A DNA stretch of 64,000 nt from Bacteroides sp. AN502(2024). GTDB taxonomy: Bacteria; Bacteroidota; Bacteroidia; Bacteroidales; Bacteroidaceae. The stretch is from NCBI RefSeq assembly GCF_041227145.1, contig NZ_JBGFSP010000003.1:3534001-3598000 (forward strand), in the 5' to 3' direction. Shown here piece by piece: positions 55,144 to 62,217 of the stretch. The notes beneath the pieces were generated by a model. That model had not been told where the DNA came from, did not search any database, and saw only the letters and a program-made list of their open reading frames with translations. The translations under genes were made by a program, and so were the position numbers. Each line of letters starts with the position of its first letter. The stretch's first letter is position 1.

Positions 55144-56304
55144 ATGACAATAACCGAAATAGTTTATAGACTTATCTACCGTAAGAGATTTAGAGGGAGT
55201 GGTATAATCCCATATTACTGGAAATACTCTGTTTTTACGATTGTTGCTAAGCCGATAAGAAAATTTTTTTCTGCGGTGCTTATTCCGAATATCCCATTCA
55301 ATGGTCTCCGAGTTCTATTTTATCGAATGTGTGGTTATAAAATAGGAAAGTCTGTTTTCATTGGAATGAAGTGCTACCTTGATGATATGTGCTATGATAA
55401 GATTGTGATTGAGGATAATGTGACAATCTCATACGGTGTCTATTTCGCTTGCCACGGAAGAAAACAAGGACATAATGCAATAGTAATAAAACAAGGTGCC
55501 TACATCGGAATGCGTGCAAGTATCATTGCACGACAAAACATCGAGATAGGCGAAGATTCCATTATTGGAGCATGTACATTCGTAAATAAATCAGTGCCTG
55601 CTTCGTTCATTTCGGTTGGTATTCCGAATAAAAATCTCCCCCCCCCCCCCCATAATCAACTGTATTTCAATTGTTTATTACATAAAAGGACTATGTGCAT
55701 GAAATTCGTTTTTGACAGGCTGATGGCGACAGTCGGGCTGTTGGTCCTGTGGCCAGTGTTAGCTGTTGTGGCGGTTCTAATCCGCGTGAAGATGCCGGGT
55801 GGTCCGGTAATTTTCAAGCAGAAGCGCGTTGGGCGCGGCGGTCGGCTGTTCACGATGTACAAGTTTCGGTCGATGACTGTCGGTCATGGCGGTAGCTCGG
55901 TGTCGGTGGCTGGCGAGAGTCGCATAACGCTGCTTGGTGCAAAGTTGCGCCGCTACAAGCTTGATGAGTTGCCCGAGCTGTGGAATGTGCTTGTCGGCGA
56001 CATGAGTTTTGTCGGGCCGCGACCCGATGTACCAGGCTATGCCGACAACCTCACTGGCGATGACCGTGAAGTGCTTCGCCTTCGCCCCGGCATCACTGGA
56101 CCGGCTTCGCTCAAATACCGCAACGAGGAAGAACTGCTCGCGCGGCAGTCTGATCCACAGCGATATAACGATGAGATTATCTTCCCCGACAAAGTACGCA
56201 TTAACCGCTATTACCTCCATCACTACAGTTTTATCAAAGATATCGAGATGATCTTCGCGACTGTCCTCGGATTTAAAGTGAAGTTTGCCGGTGAAGAAGT
56301 TTAA
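55144..56304 (+). CDS. Fusion: hexapeptide acetyltransferase + initiating sugar-phosphate transferase
   Basis: The 386-residue frame joins an acetyltransferase (residues 1-165, VIEDNVTISYGVYFACHG, IGMRASIIARQNIEIGEDSI, ending SVGIPNKNL) to a PglC/WcfS-like polyprenyl-phosphate sugar transferase (from about 184, MKFVFDRLMATVGLLVLWPV, MYKFRSMT, KLDELPELWNVLVGDMSFVG, GPRPDVPGY). The joint is a run of 14 C coding for Pro4. The second part has its own ATGs at 55693 and 55699 with AAAGGA before them, so it may also be made alone. One base more or less in the run would separate the two proteins. Confidence 0.82.
   Translation: MTITEIVYRLIYRKRFRGSGIIPYYWKYSVFTIVAKPIRKFFSAVLIPNIPFNGLRVLFYRMCGYKIGKSVFIGMKCYLDDMCYDKIVIEDNVTISYGVYFACHGRKQGHNAIVIKQGAYIGMRASIIARQNIEIGEDSIIGACTFVNKSVPASFISVGIPNKNLPPPPHNQLYFNCLLHKRTMCMKFVFDRLMATVGLLVLWPVLAVVAVLIRVKMPGGPVIFKQKRVGRGGRLFTMYKFRSMTVGHGGSSVSVAGESRITLLGAKLRRYKLDELPELWNVLVGDMSFVGPRPDVPGYADNLTGDDREVLRLRPGITGPASLKYRNEEELLARQSDPQRYNDEIIFPDKVRINRYYLHHYSFIKDIEMIFATVLGFKVKFAGEEV
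55638..55651. repeat. Homopolymer of 14 C inside a coding frame
   Basis: A run of 14 C at the junction between acetyltransferase and sugar transferase parts. At this length the two parts are in one frame; lengths of 13 or 15 would end the acetyltransferase soon after the run. Runs like this are prone to slippage. Confidence 0.9.
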
Positions 56305-56335
56305 CCGATACGATTTTCAAAATACATAACATATT

Positions 56336-57613
56336 ATGGAAGAAAGAAAAACAATTTATCTCTGCCTTGCCCACATGAGTGAGTCAGGTCTGGAACAGAA
56401 ATACGTGAAGGAAGCATTTGATACCAATTGGGTAGTGCCGCTTGGTCCGAATGTGAATGGTTTTGAGGACGACTTGAAATCATTTGTATCGAAGAATTCG
56501 GATGGCTCGGAAACTCCTCGTGAAGTTGTTGCATTGTCTGCCGGTACGGCTGCCGTACATTTGGCGTTGCTGGCATGCAGTGTAGGCAAAGGTGATGAGG
56601 TATGTGTACAGAGTTTTACGTTCTGTGCTTCTTCACATCCGATAACCTATCTTGGCGCAACTCCTGTATTCATTGATTCTGAACCTCATTCATGGAACAT
56701 GGATCCGGAATTGTTGGAGAAGGCCATTCTCGATCGTAAGGCGAAGACCGGCAAATATCCGAAGGCTATTGTGCCCGTGGCGCTGTATGGTATGCCATAC
56801 GACTGTGACAGGATTATGGCGATTGCCAATAAATATGGAATTCCTGTTGTTGAGGATGCAGCAGAGGGGTGTGGCTCCCGTTGGAAAGGTCAGGTACTTG
56901 GCACATTTGGCAAGTGGGGTGTGTTGTCATTCAATGGCAACAAGATGATAACGACTTCGGGTGGTGGTGCTCTTATCTGCCGTGATGCCGAAAGCAAGAA
57001 CAATATCATGTGGTATGCGACACAGGCTCGCGATGCTTATCCTTATTATCAGCATACGGCAATCGGTTACAACTATCGTATGTCTAATATCTGTGCCGGT
57101 ATCGGTCGTGGTCAGATGAGTGTCTTGAACGAGCATATCGATCATCATAAGCACGTACAGTCTCTTTACAAGAGGTTGCTGAAGGACGTGGATGGGGTTA
57201 CTTTGCATGAGGCTCCCAATGCCGATTATGATTCAAACTATTGGCTTTGCACTGTTACGCTTGATGAGAATCTGAAGATTAAGAGTCAGGAAAATGCCTA
57301 TAAAGAGGTTATAACAACTGCTGTAGGTGGTGCTGCCGGAGTGATCCATGCAGTGGATTGTCCGACTACAGATTGTCAGCCTAACAATAATGTGGAAGCG
57401 TTGCGTGTATTTATGCTTTCAAAAAAGATAGAGGCTCGTCCTGTATGGAAGCCGATGCATAAGCAGCCGGTGTATAGCGATGCTCCGGCTTATGTGAACG
57501 GGGTGTCGGAAGCAATATTCAAGGTTGGGATGTGTCTGCCTGCAGGTCCTTATGTGACGGATGAAGACGTTCGTTATATCGTTGACTGTATCAAGGAAGC
57601 TATCGTGAAGTAA
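56336..57613 (+). CDS. DegT/DnrJ/EryC1-type sugar aminotransferase
   Basis: The 425-residue PLP enzyme has the N-terminal THNWVVPLGPNV-like opening (DTNWVVPLGPNVNGFEDDL), LSAGTAAVHLAL, VEDAAEGCGS (PLP aspartate) and the PLP lysine, Lys203, in SFNGNKMITTSGGG. It should aminate C4 of the UDP-4-keto sugar made by the dehydratase at 40474, giving UDP-2-acetamido-4-amino-2,4,6-trideoxyhexose as do PglE or WcfR. It directly follows the sugar transferase, the order known for the first sugar of B. fragilis polysaccharide A. Confidence 0.88.
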   Translation: MEERKTIYLCLAHMSESGLEQKYVKEAFDTNWVVPLGPNVNGFEDDLKSFVSKNSDGSETPREVVALSAGTAAVHLALLACSVGKGDEVCVQSFTFCASSHPITYLGATPVFIDSEPHSWNMDPELLEKAILDRKAKTGKYPKAIVPVALYGMPYDCDRIMAIANKYGIPVVEDAAEGCGSRWKGQVLGTFGKWGVLSFNGNKMITTSGGGALICRDAESKNNIMWYATQARDAYPYYQHTAIGYNYRMSNICAGIGRGQMSVLNEHIDHHKHVQSLYKRLLKDVDGVTLHEAPNADYDSNYWLCTVTLDENLKIKSQENAYKEVITTAVGGAAGVIHAVDCPTTDCQPNNNVEALRVFMLSKKIEARPVWKPMHKQPVYSDAPAYVNGVSEAIFKVGMCLPAGPYVTDEDVRYIVDCIKEAIVK

Positions 57614-57616
57614 TAT

Positions 57617-57805
57617 ATGGAATCTGGCAGCACAGGTGGAACAGTAGTTACCCTTCACCGATATCTAAATACCAGTGAGACGCTGGTCTGTATGTGTGGT
57701 AAGATGGATGAGGTACTGTTCACGGACTTTCATCCGAAGACCAAGGTGTTTTCTGTGAGAGAAGTACGGCTGATTACCTATTACTTGGGAAAGCCGGGAG
57801 TATAA
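57617..57805 (+). pseudogene. Truncated DUF4248-like gene
   Basis: A 62-codon frame ends ...HPKTKVFSVREVRLITYYLGKPGV, which matches the C-terminal pattern of the small DUF4248 proteins often found at the ends of Bacteroides capsule loci. The N-terminal half does not look like that family, so this is more likely a relic than a working gene. It lies four bases after the aminotransferase stop and just before the operon terminator. Confidence 0.4.
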
Positions 57806-57825
57806 ATGATATAAAGATCAAAAAG

Positions 57826-57869
57826 AACTACGGGAGTCGACGAAAGTGCAGGCTCCCGTAGTTTTTTTA
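57826..57869 (+). terminator. Terminator of the capsule operon
   Basis: A perfect 11-bp stem AACTACGGGAG (57826-57836) / CTCCCGTAGTT (57853-57863) is followed by a T run. It ends about 18 kb of co-directional capsule genes. Confidence 0.92.
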
Positions 57870-57991
57870 TATATTCACATACTCCCTCCTTGCGACTGTC
57901 AAAACAGGGCGGTAGGAATTGAAGTGCTTTTTTTGCCATCTCGGCTTCAAATTCTTTGCAGAAATCATCTGCAATACAAAAAAAAAATCGG

Positions 57992-57999
57992 TAACTTTG
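57992..57999 (+). promoter_or_regulatory. -7 element of the AAA ATPase gene
   Basis: TAACTTTG is a perfect -7. The predicted transcription start near 58006 falls at the first base of the palindrome cluster, so the repeats would be in the mRNA leader and overlap the start site. Confidence 0.55.
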
Positions 58000-58005
58000 T
58001 TGTCG

Positions 58006-58052
58006 GTTGTAAAGTTTACGGTGGTAAAATTTGCTATGGTAAACTTTACAAC
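58006..58052. repeat. Three 11-bp palindromes at 15-bp spacing / 14-bp inverted repeat
   Basis: GTAAAGTTTAC (58009-58019), GTAAAATTTGC (58024-58034) and GTAAACTTTAC (58039-58049) begin exactly 15 bp apart. The outer two extend to a perfect 14-bp inverted repeat, GTTGTAAAGTTTAC / GTAAACTTTACAAC. The cluster lies between the promoter and the ATPase ATG, fitting an operator or an mRNA hairpin that controls that gene. Confidence 0.75.
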
Positions 58053-58081
58053 AGTGAAATCGAATATAAAAAGATAAGGAT

Positions 58082-59407
58082 ATGAAATTCTACAATAGAG
58101 AAAAAGAGTTAGCATCATTGGAAAGGGTTCGCCGAGTATCTTTTTCTGTACATTCCCAAATGACTGTGCTTACCGGTCGGCGACGTATCGGCAAGACCAG
58201 TCTTATATTCAAGAGTTGCGAGGACACTCCTACGGTGTACTTGTTTGTCAGCCGAAGCAATGAAGCTGATCTTTGTTCACGCTTTACTTCTGAGATTCGG
58301 CAGGCACTTCATATTTATGTACCGGAATTTACCCACTTTGCAGAAATGTTTCGCTTCTTAATGGATTTGGGAACACGGATGGAATACAACCTGATTATAG
58401 ACGAATTTCAGGAGTTCTATTACATAAATCAAGAGATTTACAGCTTGATGCAGGATGCTTGGGATCGGCTAAGGAAACAGAGCCATGTCAATCTTATTGT
58501 GAGTGGTTCGGTTTATACTCTTATGAATAAAATCTTCAGGGATTCAAAAGAACCGCTGTATGGCCGTGCTGACAGTATAATGAAGTTAGCTCCTTTTACT
58601 ACTTCCGTATTAAAAGAAATTATGTCGGATCATAAGGCTGACTATACTAAAGATGACTTGTTGGCACTCTATGCTTTTACCGGTGGTGTTCCGAAGTATA
58701 TCGAGCAGTTTATGGATAATGGATGTACGAGTATGGAAAGCATGGTCGATTTCATGTTGCAACCCGATTCATCCTTTCTGACTGAAGGACAGGCTTTGCT
58801 GATACAGGAGTTCGGAAAAAAATACGGTAATTACTTTTCTATCTTATCAGCAATCTCCAATGGAAAGAATACTCTACCGGAAATGGAAACGGTTATGGGT
58901 GGTATGAGTCTGGGCGGACAATTGAAGAGATTGGAAGAAGATTATGATCTGGTAGAGAAGAAACGGCCTATACTCTCAAAAGAGGGTTCCCAGACCGTCC
59001 GTTATGAAGTGTCGGATATGTTTCTACGTTTCTGGTTTCGGTATTTTATCAAGTATCAAAATTACATAGAGATACAGAATTTTGAACGTTTGACTGATAT
59101 TATAAAAAAGGATTATCCGACTTTCTCCGGTTGGGTTTTGGAAATGTATTTCCGTCAACAGATGATGGAAAGTAAGGAATTTGCAGATATAGGTTCTTGG
59201 TGGCAAGGCAAGAATAATAGAGATCAGGATGAAATAGATATTGTCGGACTATATGCGGAAGAGAAAAAAGCTCTGGTGGCAGAGGTGAAAAGACAATCCA
59301 AAAATTTCAAGCCGGAATTGTTCGCACTCAAAGTAGAGGAATTACGGAAAAAAGTCTTGTTTAAATATGAGATAGAGAGCAGGCTTTTTTCGATGGAAGA
59401 TATGTAG
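58082..59407 (+). CDS. AAA+ ATPase with C-terminal nuclease-like domain (DUF234-type)
   Basis: The 441-residue protein has Walker A GRRRIGKT (32-39), Walker B YNLIIDEFQEFYY (about 104-116), sensor LIVSGSVYTLM, a winged-helix middle part (about 270-340), and a C-terminal domain with DEIDIVGLYAEEKKALVAEVKRQ. The last shows the Asp...Glu-x-Lys spacing of PD-(D/E)xK nucleases. Such archaeal-type ATPases are numerous in Bacteroidales and their role is unknown; links to mobile elements or defence have been proposed. It is a single gene controlled by a palindrome cluster. Confidence 0.82.
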   Translation: MKFYNREKELASLERVRRVSFSVHSQMTVLTGRRRIGKTSLIFKSCEDTPTVYLFVSRSNEADLCSRFTSEIRQALHIYVPEFTHFAEMFRFLMDLGTRMEYNLIIDEFQEFYYINQEIYSLMQDAWDRLRKQSHVNLIVSGSVYTLMNKIFRDSKEPLYGRADSIMKLAPFTTSVLKEIMSDHKADYTKDDLLALYAFTGGVPKYIEQFMDNGCTSMESMVDFMLQPDSSFLTEGQALLIQEFGKKYGNYFSILSAISNGKNTLPEMETVMGGMSLGGQLKRLEEDYDLVEKKRPILSKEGSQTVRYEVSDMFLRFWFRYFIKYQNYIEIQNFERLTDIIKKDYPTFSGWVLEMYFRQQMMESKEFADIGSWWQGKNNRDQDEIDIVGLYAEEKKALVAEVKRQSKNFKPELFALKVEELRKKVLFKYEIESRLFSMEDM

Positions 59408-59593
59408 GTATTCATATCAGATTATCATCTCCACCAATGGCAGGAAGCGGCTCTTTATCCGAATCCGTGAAAGCTGCATGACGCGTAGTGACGCACAGAA
59501 AAAACATTAGGAGATTTGTATTGAAATATCTCAATGTTTGATTTCAATTATTGAGATGTTTTTTTCAAACCTCCCTATGTTTTTGGGGAGGCT

Positions 59594-59632
59594 TCAAAAG
59601 GACAAAAGGACAAAAAGGACATATGGTACTAT
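59594..59632. repeat. Left arm of 38-bp inverted repeat
   Basis: Contains tandem AAAAGGAC units followed by ATATGGTACTAT. Its reverse complement, with one A fewer, is at 59911-59948, enclosing 278 bp. Confidence 0.8.
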
Positions 59633-59699
59633 CATTTTTTATCTTGGTATAAGAATTGTAGTATATTTTATTGATTTGTAGTTTGTTAGGCGATTTTTG

Positions 59700-60249
59700 C
59701 GGGCGTGTCACCTTGCGATGATTGAAATCTTATTTTGCGCCAATCCGAATCGCTTCATCTGTTGTGAAACTGTCGGGCAATTCTTGCACGAAATTACGAA
59801 TAATGTACAGATTATTTTAGTGGACGGGTAGGCAGAGGCGGCATGGATGAGTGTAACAGTCGGCTGTGCTCGTAACCCAATAGGTTTCGTCATCGGCATT
59901 GGAATTTTCCATAGTACCATATGTCCTTTTGTCCTTTTGTCCTTTTGAAAGGAAGGGAAGCAGGTGGGGAGGAAATAGGTGTCTGTTCGTTAACTTGCTT
60001 ATATTCAGATGATAAAACGCTTTTCAGCTCTTCAATACTGAAATCCGTGTGCTCGAAAAATGCGCTAAGTTCACGTAACATGCCTTCTTGGGGATAGTGG
60101 CGGCATGGTCTCCTTCTGTATGATATCAGCGGATGGCGCTGATAAATATTGATGCTATTGGGTATAATATAGCAGTAGTTGGATATGGGACAGGATTCTT
60201 GTAATCCTGGTTTTCTATAGCCAAGAGCTTTTTTGTTGGCTATAAACAT
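59700..60249 (-). pseudogene. Fragments of a mobile-element gene, possibly DUF3987/VirE type
   Basis: On the minus strand, 60249-59890 reads ...LRELSAFFEHTDFSIEELKS... and ...LPFKRTKGQKDIWYYGKF..., and a separate frame near 59800-59720 reads ...IIRNFVQELPDSFTTDEAIR.... The last resembles the C-terminal end of Bacteroides DUF3987 proteins. The pieces are in different frames with stops between them. I am unsure of the family, but these appear to be remains of a gene. Confidence 0.3.
59911..59948. repeat. Right arm of 38-bp inverted repeat
   Basis: ATAGTACCATATGTCC followed by tandem GTCCTTTT units, complementary to 59594-59632. Confidence 0.8.
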
Positions 60250-60269
60250 ATTATTCAGTAAATTAGTTG

Positions 60270-60277
60270 TATCTTTG
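60270..60277 (+). promoter_or_regulatory. -7 element of ridA
   Basis: TATCTTTG, a perfect TAnnTTTG, lies 30 bp before the ridA ATG. The -33 element is not clear. Confidence 0.5.
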
Positions 60278-60307
60278 AAACCTGATAAACAGAAAAAGAA
60301 AATAGAT

Positions 60308-60682
60308 ATGAAAAAAGTAATTTGCAGTGAGAAAGCTCCGGGGGCTATCGGCCCTTATAGTCAGGCAATAGAAGCCAATGGTATGGTATTTGTATCCGGT
60401 CAGTTGCCTATTGATGCCGCTACGGGACAGATGGCGGAAGGCATAGAAGGACAGGCGCGTCAGTCATTGGAAAATATCAAACACATTCTTGAAGAAGCAG
60501 GATTGACAATGGGAAACATTGTCAAAACTACTGTATTTCTTCAGGATATGTCTCTGTTTGCAGGGATGAACGGTGTGTATGCCACGTATTTTGACGGAGC
60601 CTTTCCGGCACGTTCGGCGGTTGCCGTAAAAGCGTTGCCGAAGGATGCGTTAGTAGAGATCGAGTGTATCGCGGTTCGCTAA
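60308..60682 (+). CDS. ridA: RidA-family enamine/imine deaminase
   Basis: The 124-residue protein is a full-length RidA: APGAIGPYSQAIEANGMVFVSGQLP, QARQSLENIKHILEEAG, FPARSAVAVKALPKDALVEIECIAV, with the substrate-binding Arg in PARSAV and the closing Glu. RidA hydrolyses reactive 2-aminoacrylate and similar imines. The ATG at 60308 is used; an upstream frame to 60233 adds residues not found in the family. Its last 33 bp overlap the 3' end of folC on the other strand. Confidence 0.93.
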   Translation: MKKVICSEKAPGAIGPYSQAIEANGMVFVSGQLPIDAATGQMAEGIEGQARQSLENIKHILEEAGLTMGNIVKTTVFLQDMSLFAGMNGVYATYFDGAFPARSAVAVKALPKDALVEIECIAVR

Positions 60683-62086
60683 TAAATCTGCTACAATGAA
60701 ACTGCTGCCTCCTACAAAGATCAGATCTTTGGGGGGGCAGTTCTTTTTTGCCGCCTGTACCGCTTCTACAACAGTGGGGTAGGTGGTGCCTTTCAATCCG
60801 GCTTTCTCCGCTAAGGCCAGTAGTTCGTTTTCCGGAAGTGCACGTTTCACACTTGCTTTGGTAAAATAATAGGTAGCATTTCTGGGTAAGATCTGCAGGA
60901 CGCCGCTGATATCTTTGTCGTTCACCATTCCGAATATAATGTGAATATTCCGATTGAGATTTTGGTGAATAAAATCAAGTTGTTTACAGATATATTTGAT
61001 TCCATCCACGTTATGTCCTGTGTCACAAATAATATCCGGATGACTGTAAACTTTCTGCCAACGTCCCATCAGGCCGGTGAGTCTGCATACATCGGAAAAG
61101 CCATTGAGACAGTCTTTGCGTTGGATCTTGTAACCTAATTTTCTCAGTTCTGTGAGGGCAGCCATGATGGTGCGACAATTCTCGAATTGGTAATAGCCGT
61201 TTAACTCCATGAAAAATCCGGTATCAATCGCCGAAAGTCTGATTTTGATAGCATCTTTTCTTTTGTCGAGTATTTTGTCCATAGCTTGTATGCTGCTCAT
61301 GGGATCCGGGTGTTCGGGTGATATGGATGCGTCATGTACCATTTGTGCTAAGTCTGTTCTCTCTTTTTGAAGCATCGAATAAGAGATCCATTCTATGTAA
61401 ATATGCGGAGTCTGTGTTTGAGCATATAGAATGGGGACTTGCTTTTCTTTGGCTTTCATTGTGAATACCCTTTTTACACTGCCGTTGGCTCTGCCGATGA
61501 CTACGGGGACTCCTTCTTTGATAATTCCAGCTTTTTCTTTAGCTATTTTTGTCAGGGTATCTCCCAAATATTGCATGTGGTCGAAGCTGATATTGGTAAT
61601 GATACATAGATCGGGATGAATGATGTTGGTGCAATCCAAACGCCCGCCCATTCCTACTTCGATAACGGCTACATCTACTTTCTGATCTGCAAAATAGCGG
61701 AATGCCATGGCGGTAGTCAGCTCAAAAAACGAAGGATGGAGCGGTTCGAAGAAAGAGCGGTGTTTTTCTACGAAGTGGACTACATACTCTTCCGGTATCA
61801 TTTCTCCGTTGATACGGATACGTTCGCGGAAGTCGATTAGATGAGGGGAGGTGAATAGACCTACTCGGTAACCGGCGCACTGTAATACGGCTGCGATAGT
61901 ATGCGAACAGGAACCTTTTCCGTTGGTTCCGGCGATATGTATCGTTTTGAACTGTTGATGAGGATGTCCGAAATGTTCGTCCAATTGGTGTGTGGTTGCT
62001 AACCCCGGCTTATATGCTTTGCCTCCTACTTGTTGAAACATGGGGGCACTCTCATATAAGTACTTTATAGTGTCTTGATAGTTCAT
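60650..62086 (-). CDS. folC: Folylpolyglutamate synthase / dihydrofolate synthase
   Basis: The 478-residue Mur-ligase-like enzyme has the P-loop IAGTNGKGSCSHTIAAVL, FTSPHLIDFRERI, VAVIEVGMGGRLDCTNI and, in the C-terminal domain, ICDTGHNVDGIKYI. It adds glutamates to folates and, in the bifunctional type, makes dihydrofolate from dihydropteroate. An insertion of about 50 residues near 225-280 (HIYIEWISYSMLQKERTDLA) makes it longer than the E. coli protein. It converges on ridA with a 33-bp overlap. Confidence 0.92.
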   Translation of the reverse strand: MNYQDTIKYLYESAPMFQQVGGKAYKPGLATTHQLDEHFGHPHQQFKTIHIAGTNGKGSCSHTIAAVLQCAGYRVGLFTSPHLIDFRERIRINGEMIPEEYVVHFVEKHRSFFEPLHPSFFELTTAMAFRYFADQKVDVAVIEVGMGGRLDCTNIIHPDLCIITNISFDHMQYLGDTLTKIAKEKAGIIKEGVPVVIGRANGSVKRVFTMKAKEKQVPILYAQTQTPHIYIEWISYSMLQKERTDLAQMVHDASISPEHPDPMSSIQAMDKILDKRKDAIKIRLSAIDTGFFMELNGYYQFENCRTIMAALTELRKLGYKIQRKDCLNGFSDVCRLTGLMGRWQKVYSHPDIICDTGHNVDGIKYICKQLDFIHQNLNRNIHIIFGMVNDKDISGVLQILPRNATYYFTKASVKRALPENELLALAEKAGLKGTTYPTVVEAVQAAKKNCPPKDLIFVGGSSFIVADLLANRDTLDLY

Positions 62087-62217
62087 ATTTTATAATATTT
62101 AACATCGGTCGGTTTTTATTGCCCGCTAATTTGTTTATCTTTAAAACCGTTAATCAGACAATAAATGAAGGATTGACGAATGAGATTGCAAATATCAACA
62201 TTTAATTCCAAGAAATC

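Larger units (their letters stand above)
59408..60307. other. Decayed region without intact genes
   Basis: About 900 bp hold no intact gene. Seen here are a pseudoknot-like repeat set (59521-59557), a hairpin CCTCCC/GGGGAGG (59570-59590), a pair of 38/39-bp inverted repeats rich in GGACAAAA (59594-59632 and 59911-59948), and minus-strand coding remnants. These fit a degraded mobile gene next to the ATPase. Confidence 0.5.

Noticed and set aside
57846..58085. 79-codon frame before the ATPase
   Set aside because: It spans the capsule terminator, promoter and palindromes; no domain.
60233..60307. Longer ridA start
   Set aside because: The added residues (hydrophobic, Lys-rich) do not belong to RidA and precede the -7 box.
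60731..60737. G7 run in folC as a phase-variable tract
   Set aside because: It is short, encodes a Pro-Pro-Lys stretch near the C-terminus of a housekeeping gene, and switching would be of no evident use.
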